A DNA stretch of 64,000 nt from Aliarcobacter butzleri (GTDB lineage: Bacteria; Campylobacterota; Campylobacteria; Campylobacterales; Arcobacteraceae). Numbering within the stretch: the stretch's first letter is position 1; every line of letters starts with the position of its first letter. The DNA lies in NCBI RefSeq assembly GCF_900187115.1, contig NZ_LT906455.1, positions 806,001 through 870,000 on the forward strand. Direction: 5' to 3'. Below are positions 56,561-64,000 of this stretch, one piece after another. The notes beneath the pieces were generated by a model that ran no database searches, was not told the DNA's origin, and saw only the letters and a list, made by a program, of their open reading frames with translations. A program made the translations under genes and the position numbers.

Positions 56561-57370
56561 AATCTCATTTTTTATAATACTATCACTTTTAGAAAAATTT
56601 ATTAAATCTTCTACTGTTTTTATTTTATTTGTATCTATATTTTTTAAACATTTTTCAAAAACTATTTGCGTTGTTAATGCATCATAATATGCTCTATGAT
56701 GGTTTTCTATATCGATATTTAAAAGTTCTTTTAAAGAACTCAATCCATATTTTTCTGATTTTATAGTTCTTTTAGCTAAATCAATTGTACAAAGTTTTCT
56801 ATTTAAAAGTTTTCCTAAACTATATTTTTCAAAAGAGTCTGAAATAAAGTTGTAATCAAACTTTATATCATGTGCTATAAAAACATCATCACCTAAAAAC
56901 TCTTTGAAATCTTTTAAAACTTTTTCTATTCTAGGAGCTGTTTCTAACATAGCAGGAGTTATTTTTGTAACTTCTTGAATATATGGAGGAATCTCTTTTG
57001 CAAAAACTAAAGAGTTAAAGCTATCTAAAACTTCACCATTTTTGTATTTCACAGCTCCCAATTCTATAATTTGAAAACCTTTTTTTGGAGTACCACCATT
57101 TGTTTCTATATCAACAAAACAAAAAGTTTGTTCAGAAATTAAAGTTTGTGTGGTTTTTAAAAATACAAAATCATCTTTTATATCAAGAGGTAAACCATTT
57201 ATTAGTAAAAGTTCAAACTCCAAATTACTATTATCATAAAATCTATCAGCTGAAATTTCAAGAAGATTTAAAAATTCATCATAAGCTATTGGTTCTTTTA
57301 ATAATCTTTTTAAAATATCTAAAAAAATAGTTTTTGGTTTTAGTATATATTTTTTTTTAAGAGATTTCAT
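56552..57370 (-). CDS. DnaQ-like 3'-5' exonuclease
   Basis: 272 residues. The exonuclease domain spans about 88-255 with the DEDDh motifs: FVDIETNGGTPKKGFQIIELGAVKY, FIAHDIKFDYNFI and HHRAYYDALTT. The N-terminal 85 residues are a separate helical part (FLDILKRLLKEPIAYDEFLNLL). It could be the proofreading epsilon of DNA polymerase III or a repair exonuclease; the N-terminal domain argues for the Campylobacterota-specific type. It overlaps trpF by 14 bases. Confidence 0.87.
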   Translation of the reverse strand: MKSLKKKYILKPKTIFLDILKRLLKEPIAYDEFLNLLEISADRFYDNSNLEFELLLINGLPLDIKDDFVFLKTTQTLISEQTFCFVDIETNGGTPKKGFQIIELGAVKYKNGEVLDSFNSLVFAKEIPPYIQEVTKITPAMLETAPRIEKVLKDFKEFLGDDVFIAHDIKFDYNFISDSFEKYSLGKLLNRKLCTIDLAKRTIKSEKYGLSSLKELLNIDIENHHRAYYDALTTQIVFEKCLKNIDTNKIKTVEDLINFSKSDSIIKNEIKR

Positions 57371-57950
57371 TTGCTTCTTTTACAAAATCAATCATTTTTT
57401 GTTTATCTTTTTTTCCTTTTTCAATCTCTACTGCACTACTTACATCTACGCCATAAAAACCAAAACCATTAAGTTCTTTTAAATTTTGAGCATCTAATCC
57501 ACCAGCAAGAATAAATTTAGAACAATCTAAGTCTTTGAAAAATTCTAAAGCAACTCTTTTTCCTGCTCCTCCAAAAGCATCAACAAAAGCATCAATTAAA
57601 TAGTATTGATTTTCTAAATTTTGTAAATCTTTTTTCTCTTTTACTCTTAAAACTTTTATATATTTTACTGTTAGTTTTGAATAATCTAAAGTATTTTCAT
57701 CATCTATTATTTGAGCTAACTGCATTTTAGAGTTTTTACAAGTTTCATTTATAAATTCAAGGCTTTCATTTACAAAAAGACCAACTGTTTGTACAAATGG
57801 AGCAATTTCTTCTACTATTTCTTTTGCTTTTAAAGGTTCTATATATCTTGGAGATTTTTTATAAAATACAAATCCTAATGCATCTGCACCAGCATTTATT
57901 GCATTTATTGCATCACTTAGATTTGTAATTCCACAAATTTTTATTCTCAT
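57357..57950 (-). CDS. trpF: Phosphoribosylanthranilate isomerase
   Basis: 197 residues, a TIM barrel. Features are RIKICGITNLSDAINAINAGADALGFVFYKKSPRYI (catalytic Cys), TVGLFVNES, KFILAGGLDAQNL and YGVDVSSAVEIEKGKKD. It performs the third step of tryptophan synthesis. It overlaps rpe by 4 bases and the exonuclease gene by 14, so it lies in a mixed operon and not with trpC, which is about 6 kb away. Confidence 0.95.
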   Translation of the reverse strand: MRIKICGITNLSDAINAINAGADALGFVFYKKSPRYIEPLKAKEIVEEIAPFVQTVGLFVNESLEFINETCKNSKMQLAQIIDDENTLDYSKLTVKYIKVLRVKEKKDLQNLENQYYLIDAFVDAFGGAGKRVALEFFKDLDCSKFILAGGLDAQNLKELNGFGFYGVDVSSAVEIEKGKKDKQKMIDFVKEANEIS

Positions 57951-58588
57951 ATTTTTAAGCTCTTTATAGCTTTTTCATAATCATCGCTTCCAAATACATA
58001 ACTTCCTGCAACAACTATATCAACACCAGCATTTTTTAGTATTTCTATATTTTTATCATTTACTCCACCATCAACTTCTATCAAGCAGTTTGGGTTTCTT
58101 TTATTTATAAGCTCTTTTAATTCTTTAGCTTTTTCAACTACGCTTGGGATAAATTTTTGTCCACCAAATCCTGGATTAACTGACATTAATAAAACCATAT
58201 CTAAATCTTCAAGTAAATATTCAATCTCTTGCGGTCTTGAGTGTGGATTTAAAACTATTGCAGGTTTTATTCCATAACTTCTAATCTTTTGAATAAGTCT
58301 ATGAGGATGTTTTTCACTTTCAATATGAAAAGATATATAAAGAGGTTTACATGGAGCAAATAAATCTACAAAAAATGTATTGTTTTCAACCATTAAGTGA
58401 ATATCAAGAGGTTTAGAAGCTACTTTTGCAACTGGTTCAACAACAACTGGACCAATAGTCATATTTGGAACAAAATGTCCATCCATTACATCAACATGAA
58501 CTAAATCACAACCAGCATCACAAATAGCTTTTATTTCATTTGCTAAATTTCCAAAATTAGCTGACAATATCGAAGGTGCAACAAGCAT
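57947..58588 (-). CDS. rpe: Ribulose-phosphate 3-epimerase
   Basis: 213 residues. Motifs are VAPSILSANFGNLANEIKAICDAGCDLVHVDVMDGHFVPNMTIGP (catalytic Asp), LMSVNPGFGGQKFI and LIEVDGGVNDKNIEILKNAGVDIVVAGSYVF. It interconverts ribulose-5-P and xylulose-5-P in the non-oxidative pentose phosphate route. First gene of the minus-strand unit rpe-trpF-exonuclease. The pldA gene is divergent. Confidence 0.96.
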   Translation of the reverse strand: MLVAPSILSANFGNLANEIKAICDAGCDLVHVDVMDGHFVPNMTIGPVVVEPVAKVASKPLDIHLMVENNTFFVDLFAPCKPLYISFHIESEKHPHRLIQKIRSYGIKPAIVLNPHSRPQEIEYLLEDLDMVLLMSVNPGFGGQKFIPSVVEKAKELKELINKRNPNCLIEVDGGVNDKNIEILKNAGVDIVVAGSYVFGSDDYEKAIKSLKI

Positions 58589-58695
58589 TTTTATAAACCT
58601 TTTTTTCTAAAAATTGGCAGATTATACCATTTAAACTCTTTTATAAAGTATAATGATGTAAAATTCAGTAAAAAATTATTATTGGTAAAATATCT

Positions 58696-59706
58696 ATGAA
58701 AAAACTCCTATTTTTAGCTCTTTGTTCTTTTGGTTTTGCAGTTGAAGTGGATAATATTTATGAAGAAGCGCAAGCTTTAGAAAATCAAGGAAAATATAAA
58801 GAAGCTATGATTTTATATAAAAAAGTAGCTAATTTAAAAGTTTCAAAAGAAGATAAATATGTAAATGATTTAAATGAAAAACAAAACTTAGAATTTGAAA
58901 GTTTTACGACTTTAAAAAGAGATTTTTACCAAAAAGAGATTGATAAAACAGAAGATAAAAGTACAAATGAAAATATAAAACAAATAGTGACAAAAGAGTT
59001 TGATATTCACCCATATAAAAAGAATTATTTACTGCCAGCAACTTATACTTTTAATAACATTGAAGATAGAGAAAATATAGAAACAACTTTTCAAGTAAGT
59101 TTTGAAAAACCAATTTATCATAATTTGTTTGGTTTTGACGAGACAATAAGTGCAGCTTACACTCAAAAATCTTTTTGGCAAGTAGCAAAAAGTTCTGCTC
59201 CTTTTAGAGAATCAAATTATGAACCAGAACTTTTTGTCCAAATTCCTTATGATAAAGAGAGTTCTTTAAAAGCTTATAAAATATCTGCTATGCACTCTTC
59301 AAATGGAAAAGATGCAGAAGAATCTCGTTCTTTAAATAGATTATATTTAGAAGGATATTTCCAATTCTCAGATATTTTTGTAATTCCTAGAGTTTGGTAT
59401 AGAATCCCTGAAAGCAAAGATAAAGACGATAATCCAGATTTTGAAGATTATTATGGATATGGTGATTTAACTTTACTTTATGCATATAAACAACACACTT
59501 TTGAATTACTTTTAAGAGATAATTTAAAATTTAATGAAAATAATAAAGGTGCAGTTGAATTTACTTGGACTTTTCCTCTTCCAGAGTTTTTACATGCTAA
59601 AAATGTTTATGGGATGTTTCAATATTTTTATGGATATGGAAATAGTTTAATTGATTATGATAGAGAAATAAATAATGTAGGATTAGGAATAGCTTTATCA
59701 AGATAA
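58696..59706 (+). CDS. pldA: Outer-membrane phospholipase A
   Basis: 336 residues. A signal peptide (1-16) is followed by a charged helical region (17-95) with one TPR-like unit (YEEAQALENQGKYKEAMILYKKV), then the beta barrel. The active-site segment is KISAMHSSNGKDAEESRSLNRLYLEG, with the His-x-Ser and Asn of OMPLA. It hydrolyses phospholipids in the outer membrane when bilayer asymmetry is lost. The N-terminal extension is longer than in E. coli. There is no clear ribosome site; TGGTAAAAT ends 4 bases before the ATG, and an alternative TATAAT is at 58649-58654. Confidence 0.88.
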   Translation: MKKLLFLALCSFGFAVEVDNIYEEAQALENQGKYKEAMILYKKVANLKVSKEDKYVNDLNEKQNLEFESFTTLKRDFYQKEIDKTEDKSTNENIKQIVTKEFDIHPYKKNYLLPATYTFNNIEDRENIETTFQVSFEKPIYHNLFGFDETISAAYTQKSFWQVAKSSAPFRESNYEPELFVQIPYDKESSLKAYKISAMHSSNGKDAEESRSLNRLYLEGYFQFSDIFVIPRVWYRIPESKDKDDNPDFEDYYGYGDLTLLYAYKQHTFELLLRDNLKFNENNKGAVEFTWTFPLPEFLHAKNVYGMFQYFYGYGNSLIDYDREINNVGLGIALSR

Positions 59707-59714
59707 GCTATCTT
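59700..59714. terminator. Short convergent hairpin after pldA
   Basis: AAGATA, AGC, TATCTT forms a small 6-bp stem followed by ATTATTT, between pldA and the convergent cytochrome gene. It is a weak terminator. Confidence 0.5.
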
Positions 59715-59715
59715 A

Positions 59716-60138
59716 TTATTTCATATTTTGAATATAATAATAAATAGCTTCTATTTCTTCTTCAACCAAAAAATATGTTGGCATAACATTTGCATAATAT
59801 ATTAACTTATCACAAACTTGTTCTTTAGGAAATTTTAAATTTTCATTCTTTTTTGAGTTTACTTTTTTTGAAAAAGTTTCATAATCAACATACTTTATAT
59901 CTGGAGCAATTAAAGTACAATTAAATATCTGTTTATCATGTTCTTGTTTGAAATCTACAATTCTTCTTCCTCTTGCATCATCTCCATGGCATTTGCTACA
60001 ACCAATTCCCCTTGGATTATTAAAAAGCATTTTTCCGTATTCATATTTTGTAATAAATGAGTTATTTATGTCTAGTAATTCATCTTCACTAAAAGCATTT
60101 GATAAAAGAAAAACAGATAAAAAAATTAAAATCCTCAT
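59716..60138 (-). CDS. Periplasmic c-type cytochrome
   Basis: 140 residues. A signal peptide (about 1-17, ending SNAFS) precedes one haem-binding site CSKCH near residue 48 (GIGCSKCHGDDARGRRI). The likely distal ligand Met is in the C-terminal NVMPTYFLVEEE. It is a small single-haem class I cytochrome, probably an electron carrier in the periplasm; its partner is unknown. The start is 2 bases from the Nudix gene stop, so both are co-transcribed. Confidence 0.9.
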   Translation of the reverse strand: MRILIFLSVFLLSNAFSEDELLDINNSFITKYEYGKMLFNNPRGIGCSKCHGDDARGRRIVDFKQEHDKQIFNCTLIAPDIKYVDYETFSKKVNSKKNENLKFPKEQVCDKLIYYANVMPTYFLVEEEIEAIYYYIQNMK

Positions 60139-60140
60139 TT

Positions 60141-60722
60141 TTATAAACCTAATTCATTTTTATTTTTTAAAAACCAGTAAAGACTAAAGATAAGACCTGG
60201 AGTTTTTGCTTTTGATTCATCAAAAATAAACTCATCTATTGAATTTATAGGAAGAAAGTATAACTCTATTTGTTCATCATTTACTCCACCACCATCATGA
60301 ATTTTCATATTTTCATCTATTTTTGCAAAATAAAGATGTTGTTTTGCTCCACTAATTCCAACATTTGTAAAAAAAGAAGTAACTTTTTGTATATCTTTTT
60401 TATTTACTTCATATCCACACTCTTCATCTATTTCTTCTATAGCTATTTCTTCAAGAGATTTTTCTTTATCAACTAAACCAGCACATAACTCATAAGTAAA
60501 AGTTTGAGATTTATCATTTAAATAAACAGGTACACGAAATTGTTTTACAAGTAAGATAGCATTTTTTTGCGTATGATATAAAAGTATAGATACACTATCA
60601 TGGCTTCTAACTGCTTCCCAAGTTTTTCTTTTACCATTTAGATTAAATGTAACCTTTAAAGGTTTTATAAATTTTGTATCTTCTAATGTACTAATTTCTA
60701 AATTTTCTATTATGTTTGTCAT
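60141..60722 (-). CDS. Nudix hydrolase, sugar-nucleotide pyrophosphatase type
   Basis: 193 residues. The Nudix box reads GLVDKEKSLEEIAIEEIDEECGY, keeping the catalytic Glu residues of EEIDEECGY but with Lys for the first Glu and Glu for the Arg of the strict pattern. The context YELCAGLVDKE, FTNVGISGAKQHLYFAK and GGGVNDEQIELYFLP resembles NUDT14-type UDP-sugar or ADP-ribose pyrophosphatases. It probably hydrolyses a nucleoside diphosphate sugar. It lies 11 bases downstream of yajQ. Confidence 0.82.
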   Translation of the reverse strand: MTNIIENLEISTLEDTKFIKPLKVTFNLNGKRKTWEAVRSHDSVSILLYHTQKNAILLVKQFRVPVYLNDKSQTFTYELCAGLVDKEKSLEEIAIEEIDEECGYEVNKKDIQKVTSFFTNVGISGAKQHLYFAKIDENMKIHDGGGVNDEQIELYFLPINSIDEFIFDESKAKTPGLIFSLYWFLKNKNELGL

Positions 60723-60733
60723 TAACTCTTCTT

Positions 60734-61234
60734 CTATCTAAAGTTATCAAAAACCAAAGGTGCTTTAAAATCTAAGCTTTTTAAGTGTTTCATTACAGCT
60801 TGTAAATCATCTATGTTTTTTCCTGTAACTCTTATTTCATCACCTTGATTCACCGCTGTTACTTTTAGTTTTAAGCTTTTAATTTCTGTTTGAATCTTTT
60901 TTGCTTCATCTTTTTCTATACTATCAACTATTTTATAACTATATTTTCTATTTGCTCCACTTGAATCTTCTTTTCTTATCTCTTCAAGAGAGTTTATAGA
61001 AATTCCTCTTTTATTCATTTTTGAAATTAAGATATCTAACATTGCATCTACTTTATTATCACTAGTCGAGATTAAAACTAAAGTTTTAGCTCCAATATTT
61101 AAATCAATTTCTTTTGTGATTCCCTTAAAATCATATCTATTATCTATCTCTTTTTGAGCTTGAATTACTGCATTTTTCATCTCTTGCATATCTAGTTTTG
61201 CTGAAATATCAAATTGGTGTTCTTTTACTGCCAC
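60734..61234 (-). CDS. yajQ: YajQ-family nucleotide-binding protein
   Basis: 166 residues, two ferredoxin-like halves. Typical segments are EHQFDISAKLDMQEMKNAVIQAQKEIDNRYDFKG at the start and VTAVNQGDEIRVTGKNIDDLQAVMKHLKS near the end. Relatives bind c-di-GMP or RNA/tRNA and modulate gene expression. Given the GGDEF and EAL proteins in this window, a c-di-GMP receptor role is conceivable but not shown. It is one of a minus-strand series of small genes with short gaps. Confidence 0.93.
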   Translation of the reverse strand: MAVKEHQFDISAKLDMQEMKNAVIQAQKEIDNRYDFKGITKEIDLNIGAKTLVLISTSDNKVDAMLDILISKMNKRGISINSLEEIRKEDSSGANRKYSYKIVDSIEKDEAKKIQTEIKSLKLKVTAVNQGDEIRVTGKNIDDLQAVMKHLKSLDFKAPLVFDNFR

Positions 61235-61283
61235 GAATAATCCTTTATTTTTGTGTAGATTTTAACATCATTTTGGTAAAAAT

Positions 61284-62039
61284 TTAAAAATAAGGACTTT
61301 TGTATTTATAAACAAAGCCTAATTTTTCTATTTTTGAACCATCTATAATTCTATTAACAAAAGTTTGATTTGAATTAAAAATTGGCATTTTAAATCTATA
61401 TTTTTTAGCATTAAAACTATAAATCTCTTTTTTTGTTGGATGTTCATTTGAGCAAAGATTGAAAATACCAGATATATTGTTTTCTAAAACAAATTTTGTG
61501 GCTCTTATTACATCTTCTCTATGTACAAAATTAATAGGAGTTAATGGAAATTCAACCTCTTTATTTGCACTTCTTTTTCCAAAATATCTATTATCACCAA
61601 CAAGACCTGAAACTCTAAAAATAATATTACTTCTTTCTTTTATTAAATTTTCTGCTTCAAAAACTATTTGAGAACTTGGATTATTGATTTCACTAATTTC
61701 AGTAAAAATTCCATTTATATTTGGATAAATTGAAGTTGAACTAATAAATATAATTTTTTTTATATTTGATATATTTTTAGAAGAGTAGATTTTTTCTAAA
61801 AATAATAAATAATTTTCAAACTTTGAAGGTGGAAAATTTATAAACAAAAAATCTGTATTTAGAAGTTCTTCTATATAATCAAAATTTTGTTCATTTAAAA
61901 TATATGAAGAAAAACCTTCATCTTCATATATTTTTAATTTTTCTTCATCTCTTGATGAAACTACTATTTTATACTCATTTTTCAAACTTTTTGCTAATTC
62001 AAAGCCTAACCAACCTGCACCTAAGATAGTAAGTTTCAT
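61284..62039 (-). CDS. NAD(P)-dependent epimerase/dehydratase-like protein
   Basis: 251 residues. The Rossmann motif ILGAGWLGFELAKSL is at the N-terminus, resembling the YeeZ-type short-chain reductases. LFINFPPSKFENYLLFLEKIY, IIFISSTSIYPN (with a Tyr-x-x-type site) and FRVSGLVGDNRYFGK follow. The substrate is unknown. It starts immediately at the stop of the DUF423 gene, so the two are coupled. It does not belong to a sugar-nucleotide cluster. Confidence 0.78.
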   Translation of the reverse strand: MKLTILGAGWLGFELAKSLKNEYKIVVSSRDEEKLKIYEDEGFSSYILNEQNFDYIEELLNTDFLFINFPPSKFENYLLFLEKIYSSKNISNIKKIIFISSTSIYPNINGIFTEISEINNPSSQIVFEAENLIKERSNIIFRVSGLVGDNRYFGKRSANKEVEFPLTPINFVHREDVIRATKFVLENNISGIFNLCSNEHPTKKEIYSFNAKKYRFKMPIFNSNQTFVNRIIDGSKIEKLGFVYKYKSPYF

Positions 62040-62423
62040 TTAATCTTTTAAAATACCATAAGCTAAGATTAACCAAGCAATAATTAAAAGTGTTCCACCA
62101 ATTGGTGTAATTGCTCCTAAAATTGGCATGTTTAAAATAGTTAATAAGTATAAAGAAAAAGAAAAAATACTCATTCCAATTAAAATTAAAATCATCGATA
62201 CAAATACTTTTTTCTTTGAAGTTAATATATAAATAAATGTTGCTGTAAAAAGTCCTAAAGTGTTATAAAAATGGTATTGAACACCTGTATTATAAACTTT
62301 TAACATTTGCTCATCTAAAACTGATTTTAATCCATGAGCTCCAAAAGCACCTAAAGCTATAGCTAAAGCCATCATAAAAGCACAAATTGCTAAAAATAGT
62401 TTTGCTTGTTTATTTATTGTCAT
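62040..62423 (-). CDS. DUF423 (YgdD-like) membrane protein
   Basis: 127 residues with four hydrophobic segments. The family signature is LFLAICAFMMALAIALGAFGAHGLKSVLDEQMLKVYNTGVQYHFYNTLGLF, followed by ILGAITPIGGTLLIIAWLILA. The function is not known; the family is widespread in inner membranes. It lies 12 bases after the phosphoribosyltransferase gene on the minus strand. Confidence 0.92.
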   Translation of the reverse strand: MTINKQAKLFLAICAFMMALAIALGAFGAHGLKSVLDEQMLKVYNTGVQYHFYNTLGLFTATFIYILTSKKKVFVSMILILIGMSIFSFSLYLLTILNMPILGAITPIGGTLLIIAWLILAYGILKD

Positions 62424-62435
62424 TTTTTTTCCTTT

Positions 62436-62882
62436 TTATTTAACATCAACTTCCCAAAAAAAGTCAATCCAAACATCTGCATTTTTTACATAATAATCAG
62501 GTTTTATAACAGCTGTTTTTTTATAAAAAATTGTTGCAAGTTTAAATTCTACTTTTGGAAACTTTTCTTTTAATATTTTTATTATTTCTTTCATAGTTTT
62601 TCCAGAATCCACTATATCATCAATTATTAAAACCTTTTTTGCATCTGTTAAATCTGGTATATTAAAAATATTTGGAGCTGATATTTGTTTATCTTTGTCA
62701 TAAGAGACACAATTTATACTAAATAAATTTCTAATATCTAAAGCTTGAGCCATTAAGTGAGAAAGTGTTAATCCTCCTCTTGCAACTGCTAATAAAACTT
62801 CTGGGTTAAAATCTCTACATTTGTCCACTAAAGTTTGTGTATCATCTTTAAATATTTCATAACTATAATATAATTTTTCCAA
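62436..62882 (-). CDS. Phosphoribosyltransferase (purine type)
   Basis: 148 residues. The PRPP-binding motif is VLIIDDIVDSGKTMKEI, and VLLAVARGGLTLSHLMA is the loop before it. The length and the W-I-x-F-x-W tail (WIDFFWEVD) resemble xanthine-guanine phosphoribosyltransferases (Gpt-type), which salvage purine bases. The precise base cannot be told. First gene of a minus-strand group; divergent from the membrane protein gene at 62997, for which TATACT near 62960 may be the -10. Confidence 0.85.
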   Translation of the reverse strand: MEKLYYSYEIFKDDTQTLVDKCRDFNPEVLLAVARGGLTLSHLMAQALDIRNLFSINCVSYDKDKQISAPNIFNIPDLTDAKKVLIIDDIVDSGKTMKEIIKILKEKFPKVEFKLATIFYKKTAVIKPDYYVKNADVWIDFFWEVDVK

Positions 62883-62996
62883 TATTAGACCTTTAAAATT
62901 CGAATCAAACGCTTATTTTATTAAAAATTTGATTAATTGTAACCAAAATGTAATTGTTGTATACTTCGCGTTTAATTTTTTTTTATAAGGTTAGTT

Positions 62997-63641
62997 ATGT
63001 CAAATAATAATTTTAATCAAATCGATTTAAAAGAAGCAAAAAATATTATTGTAGATAGTTTAAAATATCTTTTTGTTGTGGCTAGTATTTGTGCTATTGT
63101 TCCTTTAATTTTAAGAATAGATATAAAATTTTTTGGAACTTTTAATCATGAAAGTTCATTATTAGAGTGGTTTCAGTTACTTTGTTTGTTTTTAACAATA
63201 ACAATATTTACTAGGTTGTCATTTATAATACCAAATTTAAAAAGAGCTAGTATGTTAATAGCAGCTTTTTATCTTGTACTTTTTATTAGAGAAAATGATG
63301 ATATTTTTGATCTTGTTTATCATGGGTTTTGGGCTCCTTGGGCTTTTTTAGTTGCTTTAATTGCAATAGTTTATGCATTTAAAGATTGGAAAAAAGGTGT
63401 TTTAGAATTAGCAACTTATTTAAAAATACCACATATGAAATTAATGATATTTTCTGTTATGTTTTTATTTGTTTTTTCAAGATTGTTTGGAATGGGAAGT
63501 TTTTGGCGACAAGTAATGCAAGATAATTTTGTATATGAAGTAAAAGCAATGATTGAAGAAGGAACAGAACTTTTAGCTTATGGTTTAATACTTTACTCAG
63601 CGTATTTAATTTACAAATATCTTGTAAACGAAAACATTTAG
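62997..63641 (+). CDS. Unknown inner-membrane protein
   Basis: 214 residues with about six membrane segments. The first loop is HESSLLEWFQLLCL, and a conserved-looking acidic stretch RENDDIFDLVYHGFWAPWAF lies in the middle. Near the end come FGMGSFWRQVMQDNFVYEVKAMIEEGTELLAYGLILYSAYLIYKYL. I do not recognise a named family. The ribosome site AAGG lies 7-10 bases before the ATG. It converges with the small membrane-anchored gene at 63644 with two bases between. Confidence 0.8.
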   Translation: MSNNNFNQIDLKEAKNIIVDSLKYLFVVASICAIVPLILRIDIKFFGTFNHESSLLEWFQLLCLFLTITIFTRLSFIIPNLKRASMLIAAFYLVLFIRENDDIFDLVYHGFWAPWAFLVALIAIVYAFKDWKKGVLELATYLKIPHMKLMIFSVMFLFVFSRLFGMGSFWRQVMQDNFVYEVKAMIEEGTELLAYGLILYSAYLIYKYLVNENI

Positions 63642-63643
63642 AA

Positions 63644-63844
63644 CTATTTTTGATTATCCGTACATTTTTCTATGATTAATTCATCGAGTTTGTTCGGATT
63701 TTCTTTTACTTCTTGAAATACTTTTGCATCTTCACAAGGGGCAATAACTACTTTTTCTTCTTGTTTTTCAATACCTTTATTATAAATAATAATCCCAATA
63801 AATATAAAAAATGCTAAAAAAGTTAGGTATACAGTTGGTTTCAT
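63644..63844 (-). CDS. Small membrane-anchored protein
   Basis: 66 residues. One N-terminal membrane segment (MKPTVYLTFLAFFIFIGIIIYNKG) is followed by a short soluble tail with two cysteines (APCEDAKVF, IEKCTDNQK). The tail is probably in the periplasm, where the cysteines might form a disulfide. No family recognised. It lies 3 bases downstream of the yggS stop on the same strand, so the two are likely co-transcribed. Confidence 0.65.
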   Translation of the reverse strand: MKPTVYLTFLAFFIFIGIIIYNKGIEKQEEKVVIAPCEDAKVFQEVKENPNKLDELIIEKCTDNQK

Positions 63845-63847
63845 AAT

Positions 63848-64000
63848 TTACTCTTTAAATAAAGTAGAGCCAACTCTAATCATATTTGAACCACACGCAA
63901 TTGCTAATTCAAAATCACTACTCATTCCCATAGAACAATATTTTGCTCCAAAAGGAACTAATTCATCAAAAATATTTTTTGTAATTTTAAATGATTCTTT
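63848..64000 (-). CDS. yggS: YggS-family PLP protein, C-terminal part
   Basis: The minus-strand frame entering from the right edge encodes about 50 C-terminal residues containing YCSMGMSSDFELAIACGSNM and ends IRVGSTLFKE before a TAA at 63848-63850. This is the typical end of YggS/PLPBP proteins, which hold pyridoxal phosphate and keep vitamin B6 balance. The N-terminus with the PLP lysine lies outside the window. Partial gene, no frameshift in the visible part. Confidence 0.9.
   Translation of the reverse strand, partial: KESFKITKNIFDELVPFGAKYCSMGMSSDFELAIACGSNMIRVGSTLFKE

Overview
The window is 64 kb of an AT-rich (roughly 28% GC by eye) Campylobacterota chromosome. The 16S and 23S rRNA, the oorDABC order, CetA/CetB energy taxis, a Helicobacter-style UreAB fusion and T-rich promoters with extended -10 boxes all point to the Arcobacter/Aliarcobacter group. 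I cannot fix the species. No phage, integron, CRISPR array or intact insertion sequence was seen.

Layout. 1-885 (minus): MntA/HepT toxin-antitoxin pair plus the start of a DUF2971 gene. 994-6654: urea ABC transporter urtABCDE. 6781-7770: an orphan protein with a HEPN-like motif. 7942-12950: urease ureD-ureAB-ureC-ureE-ureF-ureG, with a 109-bp near-palindromic element between ureF and ureG. 12947-13710: small membrane protein and a DinB-like protein. 13822-20431: TetR regulator, RND efflux pump (pump, adaptor, TolC) and divergent MarR regulator. 20512-27652: mixed genes, including a four-CXXC zinc protein, a membrane diguanylate cyclase, exonuclease III, TauE exporter, lipocalin and a radical-SAM/DUF4130 DNA-repair pair. 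27642-36038 (minus): one long, mostly overlapping gene run of DUF523-DUF1722, photolyase, CrtI-like oxidoreductase, LytS/LytR-type kinase and regulator, EAL protein, phasin-like protein and UbiB-like kinase. 36164-41041 (minus): AEC transporter, YhcH, pgi, galU and phosphohexomutase. 41185-46919: complete rrn operon (16S, tRNA-Ile, tRNA-Ala, 23S, 5S). 47278-49092: cetA-cetB. The rest is core metabolism: tautomerase/LysR, trpC, a TPR lipoprotein, 2-oxoglutarate oxidoreductase, trpF, rpe, pldA, a cytochrome c, a Nudix hydrolase, yajQ and others, ending in a truncated yggS.

How the genes work together. UrtABCDE should bring in scarce urea. The urease and its nickel chaperones should split it to ammonia and CO2, for nitrogen supply or acid buffering. 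The photolyase run joins light-driven DNA repair to a two-component system, a c-di-GMP phosphodiesterase and a quinone-type kinase, which suggests a light or redox stress response. GGDEF and EAL proteins plus CetAB indicate motile/sessile control.

Most notable points. The UbiB-like kinase has no ATG, GTG or TTG start before its conserved N-terminal motif; it lines up instead with an ATA codon that overlaps the upstream stop as ATAA, where related gene pairs would have ATGA. A palindromic element sits inside the urease operon. A 10-bp direct repeat with an 11-bp period lies upstream of urtA. Several genes, mainly regulators, have a -10 hexamer only 4-7 nt before the start codon, which predicts leaderless mRNAs.
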